The notes beneath the pieces are model-generated. The model ran no database searches, was not told where the DNA came from, and worked only from the letters and a program-made list of their open reading frames with translations. Below are positions 44,047-53,580 of a DNA stretch of 64,000 nucleotides, one piece after another (position 1 is the stretch's first letter; each line of letters begins with the position of its first letter). Source of the DNA: Enterobacter ludwigii (GTDB lineage Bacteria; Pseudomonadota; Gammaproteobacteria; Enterobacterales; Enterobacteriaceae); the NCBI RefSeq assembly GCF_001750725.1, contig NZ_CP017279.1, positions 4,030,001 through 4,094,000 of the forward strand, read 5' to 3'. The position numbers and the translations under genes were made by a program.

Positions 44047-44072
44047 GCCCGGTGGCGCTGCGTCTACCGGGC
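44047..44072. repeat. REP-like palindrome, tyrB-aphA spacer
   Basis: GCCCGGT (44047-44053) and ACCGGGC (44066-44072) form 7-base arms with a GC-rich inner loop (ggcgctgcgtct). This GCCCGGTGGCGCTGCG type is common in Enterobacter and Klebsiella spacers (recalled). Confidence 0.7.
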
Positions 44073-44084
44073 CTTCAGACCTCA

Positions 44085-44123
44085 TCAGCGCTTTGTGATC
44101 TTCTTCTTTTTATTCAGCTTCAT
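44085..44123 (-). CDS. possible 12-codon small gene
   Basis: On the minus strand AAGGAG lies eight to nine bases upstream of an ATG at 44123, which opens a frame of 12 codons, MKLNKKKKITKR, ended by TGA. The ribosome site is strong, and the peptide is extremely basic (seven of twelve residues are lysine or arginine). It lies in the 250-base spacer between tyrB and aphA, just inside the REP-like palindrome. I do not recognise it and no clear promoter is visible. It could equally be chance. Conservation of the frame in related genomes would decide. Confidence 0.3.
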   Translation of the reverse strand: MKLNKKKKITKR

Positions 44124-44160
44124 AAGTAAAAACTCCTTCCCTTCATCTCCCCCCGGGGTT

Positions 44161-44184
44161 ATGGTCGGATAGTTTTTTGACCAT
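44161..44184. promoter_or_regulatory. inverted repeat upstream of aphA
   Basis: ATGGTC (44161-44166) and GACCAT (44179-44184) are perfect complements 12 bases apart, 46 bases before the aphA start. It could be a regulator site or a weak hairpin. Confidence 0.3.
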
Positions 44185-44229
44185 TCACTCAAAATAAAAC
44201 GATAACAAACTGAATATTCAGGGGAAAAC

Positions 44230-44943
44230 ATGCGCAAGATCACACTGGCGCTCAGCGCCGCCTGCTTATTGTTCTCGCTAAATAGTGCCGTCGTGGCGCG
44301 CGCTTCCGCACCGACGCCACTTTACACCGGCACAACAGCCGCCATGCTTGCCGAGCAAGCACCTGTTCACTGGGTATCCGTAGCCCAAATCGAAAATAGC
44401 CTGTTAGGGCGCCCTCCAATGGCTGTAGGCTTTGATATCGACGATACGGTCCTGTTTTCCAGCCCGGGATTCTGGCGGGGCAAAAAAACCTACTCACCGG
44501 ACAGCGAAGCGTATCTGAAGAACCCCGAGTTCTGGGAAAAGATGAATAACGGCTGGGACGAGTTCAGCATTCCTAAAGAGGTGGCGCGCGCGCTTATCGC
44601 CATGCACGTTAAACGCGGTGACAGCATTTACTTTGTGACCGGACGCAGCCAGACCAAAACCGAAACCGTCTCTAAAACGCTGCAGGATGATTTTCAGATC
44701 CCGGCTTCCAGCATGAATCCGGTTATTTTTGCCGGCGACAAACCCGGCCAAAACACCAAAACCCAATGGCTGGAACAGAAGAACATCAAAGTCTTCTATG
44801 GCGATTCAGATAACGATATCACCGCCGCGCATGACGTCGGAGCCAGAGGGATCAGGGTGTTACGCGCCTCAAACTCTACGTATCGACCGTTGCCAATGGC
44901 CGGAAAGTTTGGCGAAGAAGTAATTGTTAATTCTGAGTATTAA
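44230..44943 (+). CDS. aphA: class B acid phosphatase AphA
   Basis: AphA is a periplasmic, magnesium-dependent, non-specific acid phosphatase and phosphotransferase. It has 237 residues, as in E. coli. A signal peptide ends at about residue 25. The catalytic DDDD-superfamily motif is [19 protein letters not shown] with nucleophile Asp69 and acid/base Asp71 (codon-checked); the second and third motifs are in YFVTGRS and [19 protein letters not shown] lies just upstream of the ATG. It is transcribed alone and ends at a hairpin terminator. Confidence 0.96.
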   Translation: MRKITLALSAACLLFSLNSAVVARASAPTPLYTGTTAAMLAEQAPVHWVSVAQIENSLLGRPPMAVGFDIDDTVLFSSPGFWRGKKTYSPDSEAYLKNPEFWEKMNNGWDEFSIPKEVARALIAMHVKRGDSIYFVTGRSQTKTETVSKTLQDDFQIPASSMNPVIFAGDKPGQNTKTQWLEQKNIKVFYGDSDNDITAAHDVGARGIRVLRASNSTYRPLPMAGKFGEEVIVNSEY

Positions 44944-44949
44944 CCGCCG

Positions 44950-44972
44950 GGCGGCGAGGCTGCCTCTTTTTT
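44950..44972 (+). terminator. aphA terminator
   Basis: GGCGGC (44950-44955) pairs with GCTGCC (44959-44964, one G-U pair) and is followed by tctttttt. Confidence 0.8.
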
Positions 44973-45025
44973 AATCAAATCTCGCCGCTGTGGGTTTTAC
45001 CTTTCGCTTTCTTGCTGCACACTTA

Positions 45026-45041
45026 GAAAGATTCATCTTTC
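45026..45041. promoter_or_regulatory. perfect palindrome just before yjbQ
   Basis: GAAAGATTCATCTTTC consists of the 7-base arms GAAAGAT and ATCTTTC two bases apart. It ends 15 bases before the yjbQ start, so it would lie in the leader or core promoter. Its symmetry suits a dimeric regulator, but I do not know which. Confidence 0.4.
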
Positions 45042-45056
45042 ATAACGGAGCAGCAC

Positions 45057-45473
45057 ATGTGGTATCAACAGACCCTGACCTTAAGCGCGAAACCTCGTGG
45101 ATTTCATCTGGTGACTGATGAAGTCATTGGGCAAATTCGCGACCTCTCGCGCATCAGGACGGGGTTACTGCATCTGCTGCTTCAGCACACGTCAGCCTCT
45201 CTCACGCTTAATGAAAATTGCGATCCCACCGTCCGGTCTGACATGGAGCAGCATTTTCTCAAAACCGTTCCGGACAACGCCCCTTATGAACATGACTATG
45301 AGGGAGCAGATGACATGCCGTCGCATATCAAATCCTCTCTGCTGGGCGTATCGCTGATGCTGCCGGTGCACAATGGTCGGTTACTGCTGGGAACGTGGCA
45401 AGGGATCTGGCTGGGAGAACATCGTATTCACGGTGGTTCGCGTAAAATTATCGCAACGCTACAAGGGGAATAA
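45057..45473 (+). CDS. yjbQ: UPF0047 family protein YjbQ
   Basis: YjbQ is a 138-residue soluble protein of the YjbQ/UPF0047 family; E. coli YjbQ has the same length and weak thiamine-phosphate-synthase activity in vitro. Family features are [29 protein letters not shown] and [13 protein letters not shown]; the conserved histidines in these segments form a likely metal or active site. Its role in the cell is unknown. CGGAG lies upstream of the ATG. yjbR begins two bases after its stop, so the two are coupled. Confidence 0.93.
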   Translation: MWYQQTLTLSAKPRGFHLVTDEVIGQIRDLSRIRTGLLHLLLQHTSASLTLNENCDPTVRSDMEQHFLKTVPDNAPYEHDYEGADDMPSHIKSSLLGVSLMLPVHNGRLLLGTWQGIWLGEHRIHGGSRKIIATLQGE

Positions 45474-45475
45474 AG

Positions 45476-45829
45476 ATGACAATTTCGGAGCTACTTCAGT
45501 ACTGCATGAGTAAACCTGGCGCGGAGCAAAGCGTTCACAGCGACTGGAAAGCCACGCAGATTAAAGTGGGGGATATTCTGTTTGCGATGGTGAAAGAGGT
45601 TGAGGGTCGCCCGGCGGCGTCGCTGAAAACCAGCCCGGAACTGGCGGAGCTGTTACGCCAGCAGCACCATGACGTCCGGCCAAGCAAGCATCTCAACAAA
45701 GCGCACTGGAGTACCGTTTATCTCGACGGTTCACTGCCGGGTTCGCAAATTTACTATCTGGTGGACGCGTCTTATCAGCAGGCGGTAGAGCTGCTGCCGG
45801 AAGCGACCCGACAGCAACTCTCCGTGTGA
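45476..45829 (+). CDS. yjbR: MmcQ/YjbR family protein
   Basis: This 117-residue protein (118 in E. coli) belongs to the MmcQ/YjbR family with a CyaY-like alpha/beta fold thought to bind DNA. Typical segments are YCMSKPGAEQSVHSDWKATQIKVG at the start and HLNKAHWSTVYLDGSLP in the second half. Its function is not known. AAGGGG lies about ten bases before the ATG. It ends three bases from the end of uvrA on the other strand, with no terminator between them. Confidence 0.93.
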   Translation: MTISELLQYCMSKPGAEQSVHSDWKATQIKVGDILFAMVKEVEGRPAASLKTSPELAELLRQQHHDVRPSKHLNKAHWSTVYLDGSLPGSQIYYLVDASYQQAVELLPEATRQQLSV

Positions 45830-45832
45830 CAA

Positions 45833-48655
45833 TTACAGCAACGGTTTGAGGAAGCGCGCGGTGTGCGAGGCTTCGCACTCTGCAACGGTCTCTGGCGTAC
45901 CGGAGACGAGGATTTCACCGCCGCCGCTGCCGCCTTCCGGGCCGAGATCGACAATCCAGTCCGCGGTTTTAATCACGTCCAGGTTGTGTTCAATGACCAC
46001 AATCGTGTTGCCCTGATCGCGAAGCTGATGCAGAACATCAAGCAGCTGCTGGATATCGGCAAAGTGCAGACCGGTGGTCGGCTCATCGAGAATGTACAGC
46101 GTCTGGCCGGTACCGCGTTTGGAGAGCTCACGCGCCAGCTTCACGCGCTGTGCTTCACCGCCAGACAGCGTGGTGGCAGACTGCCCCAGACGAATATAGG
46201 TCAGGCCCACATCCATCAGCGTCTGCAGCTTACGCGCCAGCGCAGGGACCGCGTCAAAGAACTCACGCGCCTCTTCGATGGTCATATCCAGCACTTCGTG
46301 GATAGTTTTGCCTTTGTACTTAATCTCCAGCGTTTCGCGGTTATAGCGTTTGCCTTTGCACTGGTCGCACGGCACGTAAATATCCGGCAGGAAGTGCATC
46401 TCAACCTTGATAACCCCGTCGCCCTGGCACGCCTCACAGCGTCCGCCGCGCACGTTAAAGCTGAAACGCCCTGGCGTATACCCGCGTGAACGCGCTTCCG
46501 GCACACCTGCAAACAGTTCACGTACGGGTGTGAACACGCCCGTATAGGTGGCAGGGTTGGAACGCGGAGTCCGCCCGATTGGACTCTGATCGATATCGAT
46601 CACTTTATCGAAATGCTCCAGCCCCTGGATGTCACGGTACGGCGCCGGTTCGGCCAGCGTCGCGCCGTTCAGCTGCGTCTGCGCAATCGGGAACAGCGTA
46701 TCGTTGATCAGCGTCGACTTACCGGAACCGGATACGCCGGTGATACAGGTAAACAGCCCAACCGGCAGCGTCAGCGTCACATCTTTCAGGTTGTTGCCGC
46801 GGGCGCCGGTCAGCTTCAGCACTTTTTCCGGGTTCGCCGGTACACGCTGTTTCGGCACTTCAATCTTGCGCTTGCCGCTCATGTACTGGCCGGTCAATGA
46901 CTCCGGCACCGCCATAATATCTTTCAACGTTCCTTCCGCGACCACCTGACCGCCGTGTACGCCAGCGCCCGGGCCGATATCGATAACGTGGTCAGCGGCG
47001 CGGATCGCGTCTTCATCATGCTCAACCACAATCACCGTGTTACCGAGATTACGCAGGTGGACAAGCGTGCCGAGCAGACGCTCGTTGTCACGCTGGTGCA
47101 GGCCGATTGAGGGTTCATCCAGCACATACATCACGCCGACGAGGCCTGCGCCAATCTGGCTCGCGAGGCGGATACGCTGAGCTTCGCCACCGGAGAGGGT
47201 CTCTGCGGAGCGGGAAAGCGTCAGGTAATTCAGGCCGACGTTCACCAGGAACTTCAGACGATCGCCGATCTCTTTCAGCACTTTTTCCGCGATTTTCGCG
47301 CGCTGGCCGGAGAGCTTCAGGTTGTTGAAGAAGTCCATCGCGTGACCGATGCTCATGTCTGAGATGGTCGGCAGCGCCGTGTTTTCAACAAACACATGGC
47401 GAGCTTCACGGCGCAGACGCGTACCTTCACAGGTCGCACAGGAACGGTTGCTGATAAACTTCGCCAGCTCCTCGCGAACCGCGCTGGATTCGGTCTCTTT
47501 GTAGCGGCGCTCCATATTGTGCAGCACCCCTTCAAACGGGTGACGGCGCACGGAGGTATCACCGCGATCGTTCATGTACTTGAACTCGATGTTCTCTTTG
47601 CCGGAACCGAACAGCACCACTTTGTGCACGTTCGGGTTCAGGCTGGCCCACGGGGCTTCGACGTCGAATTTATAGTGCTCTGCCAGCGACTTCAGCATCT
47701 GGAAATAGTAGAAGTTGCGGCGATCCCATCCGCGGATCGCACCGCCAGCCAGCGACAGCTCCGGGTTTTGGATCACGCGGTCCGGGTCAAAATATTGCTG
47801 TACGCCCAGTCCGTCACACGTCGGACAGGCGCCCGCCGGGTTGTTGAACGAGAACAGACGCGGCTCCAGCTCGCGCATGCTGTAACCACAAATCGGACAG
47901 GCAAAGTTGGCGGAGAAGAGCAGCTCTTCCGCTTTCGGGTTGTCCATATCGGAGACCACGGCCGTACCGCCAGAGAGTTCCAGCGCGGTTTCAAAGGATT
48001 CGGCCAGGCGGGTCGCCAGATCGTCACGGACTTTGAAACGGTCAATCACCACTTCGATGGTGTGCTTCTTCTGCAGCTCCAGCTTAGGCGGATCCGACAG
48101 GTCACACACTTCGCCGTCGATACGGGCGCGGATATAGCCCTGGCTTGCCAGGTTCTCCAGCGTTTTGGTGTGCTCGCCCTTACGCTCTTTAATGATGGGC
48201 GCCAGCAGCATCAGGCGTTTACCTTCCGGCTGCGACAGCACGTTATCCACCATCTGGCTTACGGTCTGCGCGGCCAGCGGGACGTCGTGATCCGGGCAGC
48301 GCGGCTCACCCACGCGTGCATACAGCAGACGCAGGTAGTCATGAATTTCGGTAATCGTACCAACCGTTGAACGCGGGTTATGCGAGGTGGATTTCTGCTC
48401 AATGGAGATAGCAGGTGATAACCCTTCAATATGGTCTACATCCGGTTTTTCCATCAGTGACAGGAACTGACGTGCGTATGCAGAGAGTGACTCCACGTAA
48501 CGACGCTGTCCTTCGGCATATAAAGTGTCGAAAGCCAGTGAGGATTTGCCAGACCCCGAAAGCCCGGTCACGACGATGAGTTTGTCGCGAGGGATTATGA
48601 GGTTGATATTCTTGAGATTGTGGGTGCGGGCGCCCCGAACTTCGATCTTATCCAT
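45833..48655 (-). CDS. uvrA: excinuclease ABC subunit UvrA
   Basis: UvrA finds bulky DNA damage with UvrB in nucleotide excision repair. It has 940 residues, as in E. coli. Two ABC ATPase modules are clear: Walker [10 protein letters not shown] (31-38) and GVSGSGKST (about 640), with signatures [11 protein letters not shown] and [11 protein letters not shown]. The zinc-finger cysteines appear as CPICGYSM...CPTC and CEACQGDG...CDQC. It is divergent from ssb around a LexA box and so is SOS-controlled, as in E. coli. Confidence 0.98.
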   Translation of the reverse strand: MDKIEVRGARTHNLKNINLIIPRDKLIVVTGLSGSGKSSLAFDTLYAEGQRRYVESLSAYARQFLSLMEKPDVDHIEGLSPAISIEQKSTSHNPRSTVGTITEIHDYLRLLYARVGEPRCPDHDVPLAAQTVSQMVDNVLSQPEGKRLMLLAPIIKERKGEHTKTLENLASQGYIRARIDGEVCDLSDPPKLELQKKHTIEVVIDRFKVRDDLATRLAESFETALELSGGTAVVSDMDNPKAEELLFSANFACPICGYSMRELEPRLFSFNNPAGACPTCDGLGVQQYFDPDRVIQNPELSLAGGAIRGWDRRNFYYFQMLKSLAEHYKFDVEAPWASLNPNVHKVVLFGSGKENIEFKYMNDRGDTSVRRHPFEGVLHNMERRYKETESSAVREELAKFISNRSCATCEGTRLRREARHVFVENTALPTISDMSIGHAMDFFNNLKLSGQRAKIAEKVLKEIGDRLKFLVNVGLNYLTLSRSAETLSGGEAQRIRLASQIGAGLVGVMYVLDEPSIGLHQRDNERLLGTLVHLRNLGNTVIVVEHDEDAIRAADHVIDIGPGAGVHGGQVVAEGTLKDIMAVPESLTGQYMSGKRKIEVPKQRVPANPEKVLKLTGARGNNLKDVTLTLPVGLFTCITGVSGSGKSTLINDTLFPIAQTQLNGATLAEPAPYRDIQGLEHFDKVIDIDQSPIGRTPRSNPATYTGVFTPVRELFAGVPEARSRGYTPGRFSFNVRGGRCEACQGDGVIKVEMHFLPDIYVPCDQCKGKRYNRETLEIKYKGKTIHEVLDMTIEEAREFFDAVPALARKLQTLMDVGLTYIRLGQSATTLSGGEAQRVKLARELSKRGTGQTLYILDEPTTGLHFADIQQLLDVLHQLRDQGNTIVVIEHNLDVIKTADWIVDLGPEGGSGGGEILVSGTPETVAECEASHTARFLKPLL

Positions 48656-48742
48656 TCACCTTTCCCGGTTGGAACACGGATTGCCTGGTTTGTTTGAAGG
48701 ACAAACGGCTGTCAGAAACGGCTAATTATGACACAAAATGAC

Positions 48743-48758
48743 CTGTTTGAATATACAG
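48743..48758. promoter_or_regulatory. LexA box between uvrA and ssb
   Basis: CTGTTTGAATATACAG fits CTGT-N8-ACAG exactly. It lies 88 bases from uvrA and about 150 from ssb. In E. coli the equivalent box controls uvrA strongly and ssb weakly. Confidence 0.92.
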
Positions 48759-48906
48759 TATTGGAATGCATTTTCTGATTCACTGTGTAACAATGTCGAG
48801 TTCGCGAGAGATTTCGGAACCGACTACGCAACTATGCAAATTGCAGCGTGGAAATGGTACACTCGCGCGTTTACACTATTAAGAAACGTATTCAGGAGAC
48901 ACGAAC

Positions 48907-49434
48907 ATGGCCAGCAGAGGCGTAAACAAGGTGATTCTCGTCGGTAATCTGGGCCAGGACCCGGAAGTACGCTACATGCCGAGTGGTGGCGCAGTTGCCA
49001 ACATTACGCTGGCTACTTCCGAATCCTGGCGTGATAAAGCGACCGGTGAGATGAAAGAGCAGACCGAATGGCACCGCGTAGTGCTGTTTGGCAAACTGGC
49101 GGAAGTGGCTGGTGAGTATCTGCGTAAAGGTTCTCAGGTTTATATTGAAGGCCAGCTGCGTACCCGCAAATGGACCGATCAAGCCGGCGCTGAGAAGTAC
49201 ACCACGGAAGTTGTGGTCAACGTGGGTGGCACCATGCAGATGCTCGGTGGCCGTCAGGGCGGTGGCGCACCAGCAGGTGGCGGTCAGCAGCAGCAGGGCG
49301 GTTGGGGTCAGCCTCAGCAGCCACAGGGCGGCAACCAGTTCAGCGGTGGCGCGCAGTCTCGCCCACAGCAGCAGTCCGCGCCAGCACCGTCTAACGAACC
49401 CCCAATGGACTTCGACGACGATATTCCGTTCTGA
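48907..49434 (+). CDS. ssb: single-stranded DNA-binding protein SSB
   Basis: SSB coats single-stranded DNA in replication, recombination and repair. It has 175 residues against 178 in E. coli. The OB-fold domain (1-112) starts [20 protein letters not shown], with the DNA-stacking tryptophans in SWRDK and TEWHR. The tail is a glycine/glutamine/proline-rich linker (about 113-165) ending in the acidic tip MDFDDDIPF, which binds partner proteins. AGGAG precedes the ATG. It ends at a strong terminator and diverges from uvrA. Confidence 0.98.
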   Translation: MASRGVNKVILVGNLGQDPEVRYMPSGGAVANITLATSESWRDKATGEMKEQTEWHRVVLFGKLAEVAGEYLRKGSQVYIEGQLRTRKWTDQAGAEKYTTEVVVNVGGTMQMLGGRQGGGAPAGGGQQQQGGWGQPQQPQGGNQFSGGAQSRPQQQSAPAPSNEPPMDFDDDIPF

Positions 49435-49456
49435 TATCCGACTGTTTAAAACAAAA

Positions 49457-49483
49457 AACCCAGACCTCGGTCTGGGTTTTTTT
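49457..49483. terminator. bidirectional terminator between ssb and yjcB
   Basis: AACCCAGAC (49457-49465) and GTCTGGGTT (49470-49478) form a perfect 9-bp stem with a CTCG loop. T-runs lie on both strands, so it ends both ssb and yjcB. Confidence 0.92.
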
Positions 49484-49497
49484 ATTCATCTCAGGGA

Positions 49498-49779
49498 TCA
49501 GGTAATCACCATCGGCCAGTCTGGCGGGGTATGGCTCATGGCTTCCACCATGACCACTTTAATATTTTCCCAGACGGCAGCGAGATCCAGCAGGGTGATG
49601 CCAAGCAGGCCCGTTGCGAACCAGCATGCTGCGCCCAACCCCAACAGGGTGCTGATGACAGCAAGGCCAGCATAGTCAGATTTACGAAACTGAATGTTTA
49701 GCGTGCTGGCCAGGAACATCAGCACCGCACTTAACAAAGGCCAGCGCAGGAGAACCATGCTGGTAGTAATGGTTGCCAT
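49498..49779 (-). CDS. yjcB: inner-membrane protein YjcB
   Basis: YjcB is a 93-residue membrane protein with two hydrophobic segments (about 8-30 and 38-68) and a soluble tail ending PPDWPMVIT. E. coli YjcB has the same length. Its function is unknown. I chose the ATG at 49779 because GAGGAT lies upstream and the N-terminus MATITTSMVLLRW then matches E. coli. A perfect CRP palindrome lies 62-78 bases upstream, which suggests cAMP-CRP control. Confidence 0.88.
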   Translation of the reverse strand: MATITTSMVLLRWPLLSAVLMFLASTLNIQFRKSDYAGLAVISTLLGLGAACWFATGLLGITLLDLAAVWENIKVVMVEAMSHTPPDWPMVIT

Positions 49780-49841
49780 AAAACCCATCCTCAACAAAAC
49801 AGACGAACTGAATGAAACAGTGTTTCTCGTTACAAAATATG

Positions 49842-49857
49842 TGTGAACTATATCACA
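49842..49857. promoter_or_regulatory. perfect CRP palindrome upstream of yjcB
   Basis: TGTGAACTATATCACA matches TGTGA-N6-TCACA at all ten fixed positions. It suits the yjcB promoter (minus strand). The rest of this 489-base spacer up to 50268 is AT-rich and holds no gene I can support. Confidence 0.7.
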
Positions 49858-50268
49858 TTTGTTGATTTATTCGCCAGCCTCAGAAGGGTGAAAAAAGCAG
49901 GAATTATCACAGCCAGGCGTCGCACGAGGATTGAGGGGAAAATATATCTTTGCACGCTAATGACCCCCTTTTATCGCTTCCAGGTAATAAATTCATTGAG
50001 ATAACAAATCCTCTGCAAATTGAGGTGTGCTGTAGAACGTTTACAGCAACAACCCTTTGGATTATGCTTGAGTGGATAAATAAATTTACTCGCATTCTAT
50101 AATTCAGGTTTTTGAATTTTATTGGTTTTTTTCTCTTTGTACGTTTTTAATTACACACAACGTCTCGCACTCCAGCTGTGCTGATATTCAGCATCCTGCT
50201 CTGGCTCGCCGATTTTTGAATCTGAAGAAAGTTGCGTCCGGTTTAACGCTTAATAATCTGCGAAAAAA

Positions 50269-51669
50269 ATGAAAGAAAAACGACGTGAGATTGTTAATGA
50301 CAGCCTGCAGGCGTTGCATGCGCTGGCAGATCTGATGCCCCAGCTTCACGCCCATTGTTCGCTGGGCGAGATGCTTGAGACGATCAACCGGGCCTTCGGG
50401 GCAAGCCTGGCCTGGATTAGCGTTGATACTGACGGGCTGCAGCGCGTGGTCTGTGCCGGTGAAGTGACCTGTCACTCATTTGAGGTGGCCGATTTTCTTG
50501 CCGGTACTCTGCTGGAGAAGCATCACCGCGCGTGGCGGGTCGTCTACTGGAAAGAGAATATCGGCCGCGCATTATTCTCCGCTCATCATCCTGGCTATTC
50601 GCAATTGCAAAGCGGGGTGTTATGCAAGCTTTCAACCCATAACGGACAAGGCAGCGGCTATTTTTTTCTGGCGTTTGCTGAGCCGTTATATTCTCTGTCC
50701 ATCCTGAAAAGTATTGTTGCGGTACTGGTCGAAAAATTAAAAGACTATTTTTCAGAAATTATCGTTCGTGAAAAAACAGCGCAGGAAATGCAGCGTGTGG
50801 TGACCCAATATAAAACCCTGTTTGAACGAGCGCCTGTTTTAATGAACTCATTCGATAAATTTAACCGCTGCGTGCTGTGGAATGCTGAGTGTGAAAAAGT
50901 GTTTGGCTGGACAATGGCGGAGATCAGCGCCCATGCCGATCCGCTCTCACTGTTTTACCCCGACCCGGAAGAGCGGCGACGGGTCAGGGAGTCGGTAAAT
51001 GTCTCGCCGCTAAAGGATATGTACGAGTGGCATCCACTGCGTAAAGACGGTACGCCGTTGACGGTTTTGTGGTCAAACATTCTGCTGCCGGACAGCTCAG
51101 TCCTGAATATCGGGCTTGATATTACCGAACGTAAAAAAGCCGAACAGCAGCTGGAAGTGAAAGCCACCACGGACGATCTTACCGGGTGTTTTAACCGTTC
51201 AACCATTTTACAGCAGCTGGAATCCGCGCTGGCGGCAAATGCCAGGCAGGATGCTGACAGCCATTTTTGCGTGCTCATGTTTGACCTGGATTTTTTCAAA
51301 CAGATCAACGATCGGTGGGGGCATCAGGTGGGCGATCGGGCACTTATCCACTTTTGCCAGGCTATCCGTGAGTTAAGCCCCGAGAATGCTGCGCTTGGCC
51401 GTGTGGGCGGCGAGGAGTTTTTGCTCCTGCTGGCACGAACCGACGGCAACGCGGGCGCCCTTTTTTCGGCGAGGCTACGTACTGCCCTCAAAACCAACCC
51501 GCTCGTGGTGGGAGAGAAAAAGCTGGTGCTGTCATTCAGCGCCGGGGCGGTGGAGGTCTGCCAGGGCCAACGCGATACTTCAGGATTACTGATGCGTGCC
51601 GATAAAGCATTATATGACGCCAAGCGTACGGGTCGGGGGAAAACGGTGGTGGCTGCTGATTATTTATAA
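50269..51669 (+). CDS. PAS-GGDEF diguanylate cyclase
   Basis: This 466-residue cytoplasmic protein should make cyclic di-GMP from two GTP. Residues 1-165 resemble a GAF-like sensor; 180-295 form a PAS domain (TLFERAPVLMNSFDKFNRCVLWN) ending in LDITERKKAE; the GGDEF domain follows, with the active-site motif GGEEF at 380-384 and the metal/substrate residues in MFDLDFFKQINDRWGHQVGD. The RxxD inhibitory site five residues before GGEEF is absent (ENAALGRV), so product inhibition is not expected. No membrane segment is seen. The ribosome site is weak. E. coli lacks the gene here; it is next to the phosphodiesterase gene pdeC. Confidence 0.88.
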   Translation: MKEKRREIVNDSLQALHALADLMPQLHAHCSLGEMLETINRAFGASLAWISVDTDGLQRVVCAGEVTCHSFEVADFLAGTLLEKHHRAWRVVYWKENIGRALFSAHHPGYSQLQSGVLCKLSTHNGQGSGYFFLAFAEPLYSLSILKSIVAVLVEKLKDYFSEIIVREKTAQEMQRVVTQYKTLFERAPVLMNSFDKFNRCVLWNAECEKVFGWTMAEISAHADPLSLFYPDPEERRRVRESVNVSPLKDMYEWHPLRKDGTPLTVLWSNILLPDSSVLNIGLDITERKKAEQQLEVKATTDDLTGCFNRSTILQQLESALAANARQDADSHFCVLMFDLDFFKQINDRWGHQVGDRALIHFCQAIRELSPENAALGRVGGEEFLLLLARTDGNAGALFSARLRTALKTNPLVVGEKKLVLSFSAGAVEVCQGQRDTSGLLMRADKALYDAKRTGRGKTVVAADYL

Positions 51670-52008
51670 ATCAAAAAACAAAATACGCGCGAGTAAATAG
51701 CATAAAATGTCATGTTGCCGTTGTTGTTTTTTCACACTGCCAGAAGTTTGGCTTAATCAACGATCCTCTGTTGTGTTATCTTCAAACCTCCCGTACCCGC
51801 TGGATAATTATTTTCCTTAATTGAAACGGAACGAATACTTACAGTTTAGCTTACGGGAAAATATTATCGTCATAACGAAAATTAAGATTTTTAATACTAA
51901 AAGTCAGTTGCTAACTTCGCATGATTCATGCAACGTAATCACCTGTTAAACAAAGCATCCGGCCTTCATTACTACAGGCGTACAACATGCAGGGATATAG
52001 GGCGGGAA

Positions 52009-53574
52009 ATGAATCGTAGCGCGCGGCGCAAGATGCTCAGGGTGGTAGGGATCATCATGGTAGTTATGCTGCCGGTGATGCTTGCGCTATGGTTTGCCCA
52101 GATAAGAGCCGTGTCGGAAACAAGCGCCCAGCTACGTACCTTTGCTGAACTGGCGTTAGACAAAACAGAACTGGTAATTCAACAGGTTGATCTGGCCCGC
52201 GACGAGGCTGAAAAATATCAGGGTGAACGTTGTACACCAGAACATCGCCAATATATGTTGAACGTTGTTCGCGGTCGTCTGTTTGTTGCGGATTTAATTT
52301 ATGCAGAAGGCCAGAATTTTCTTTGTTCGACCGCTTTTACACCCGCCAATCCTTATCTGATATCCACTGCTAATTACACACGTAAACCTGACGTTGCTAT
52401 CTATTATTATCGCGATACGCCATTTTTCACTGGCTATAAAATGACATATATGCAGCGCGGAAATTATGTTGTGGTGGTCAATCCGCTTTCCTACAGCGAA
52501 GTAATGTCGACAGATCATTCCCTTTCGTGGGGGGTATACGACACGGTAACGAATGCATTCTTTTCCGTCAGTCAGCGCGCGAATGTTTCTTTATTAAGTT
52601 CGATGATTCGGGATAAGGAATCGGTATTTCAAAAAGATAACCGTTTTTATACGGTCGTCAAATCCCCAAAACGGCCTATTGCCGCTATCGTGTCGACATC
52701 GAATAAACGTTTTTATGAAATGCTTTATCACCAGGCGACGTTGACGCTACCGCTGGGGATGATCTGCAGCATAATTATTTTGCTGGTGTGGTCTCGCACC
52801 CATCGTGAACTCAATTCTCCCGGGCGGTTACTGCAGCGAGCGCTCAATAAACGCCAGCTTTGTGTCCACTATCAGCCGATTATTGATATCAAGAACAACC
52901 AGTGCGTGGGAGCCGAGGCGTTATTACGCTGGCCTGGCTTTAACGGACCGGTCATGAGCCCGGCTGAATTTATTCCGCTGGCGGAAAAAGAAGGCATGAG
53001 CGAGCGAATTACGGATTATGTTGTCGAAGAGGTATTCAGCGATCTGGGCACATTCCTGGCAACGCATCCGCATCTCTATATTTCAATTAACCTGTCGGCC
53101 ACGGATTTCCACTCTTCACGGCTGATCGCCATGATTTCGGACAAGGCCCGACACTACGCCGTGCGTGCGCAGCAAATTAAAATTGAAGTCACGGAGCGCG
53201 GTTTTATTGATGTCCCTAAAACCACTCCGGTTATTCAGGCGTTCCGTCAGGCGGGTTACGAAGTGGCGATTGATGATTTTGGAACGGGTTACTCTAACCT
53301 GCACAACCTTTATTCGCTGAATGTCGATATTCTGAAAATCGACAAATCCTTTATCGACACCCTAACAACCAACAGCACCAGCCACCTTATCGCCGAGCAT
53401 ATTATTGAGATGGCACAAAGCCTGCGGCTTAAAACCATTGCGGAAGGGGTGGAAACGGCAGAACAGGTGAGCTGGTTGTTGAAGCGTGGCGTTCAGTTCT
53501 GTCAGGGATGGCACTTCGCGAAAGCGATGCCGCCCCAGGAGTTTATGACCTGGCAGCAGCAACCTTTGCATTGA
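52009..53574 (+). CDS. pdeC: CSS-motif c-di-GMP phosphodiesterase PdeC
   Basis: PdeC (formerly YjcC) breaks down cyclic di-GMP. From the ATG at 52009 (GGGCGGGA just upstream) it has 521 residues; E. coli PdeC has 528. A first membrane segment (about 10-30) and a second (about 248-268) enclose a periplasmic CSS domain. The CSS motif reads CST here (FLCSTAF), with a partner cysteine in GERCTPEH; their disulfide controls activity in E. coli. The EAL domain has EAL at 303-305 (GAEALLRW), NLSATDFH, DDFGTGYSNL and TIAEGVET, so it looks active. The 339 bases before it (51670-52008) are AT-rich with no gene. It converges on soxS. Confidence 0.93.
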   Translation: MNRSARRKMLRVVGIIMVVMLPVMLALWFAQIRAVSETSAQLRTFAELALDKTELVIQQVDLARDEAEKYQGERCTPEHRQYMLNVVRGRLFVADLIYAEGQNFLCSTAFTPANPYLISTANYTRKPDVAIYYYRDTPFFTGYKMTYMQRGNYVVVVNPLSYSEVMSTDHSLSWGVYDTVTNAFFSVSQRANVSLLSSMIRDKESVFQKDNRFYTVVKSPKRPIAAIVSTSNKRFYEMLYHQATLTLPLGMICSIIILLVWSRTHRELNSPGRLLQRALNKRQLCVHYQPIIDIKNNQCVGAEALLRWPGFNGPVMSPAEFIPLAEKEGMSERITDYVVEEVFSDLGTFLATHPHLYISINLSATDFHSSRLIAMISDKARHYAVRAQQIKIEVTERGFIDVPKTTPVIQAFRQAGYEVAIDDFGTGYSNLHNLYSLNVDILKIDKSFIDTLTTNSTSHLIAEHIIEMAQSLRLKTIAEGVETAEQVSWLLKRGVQFCQGWHFAKAMPPQEFMTWQQQPLH

Positions 53575-53580
53575 GAGCCA

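Noticed and set aside
49907..50095. Minus-strand open frame of 62 codons in the yjcB-cyclase spacer
   Set aside because: No ribosome site, no family match and AT-rich composition typical of a spacer.
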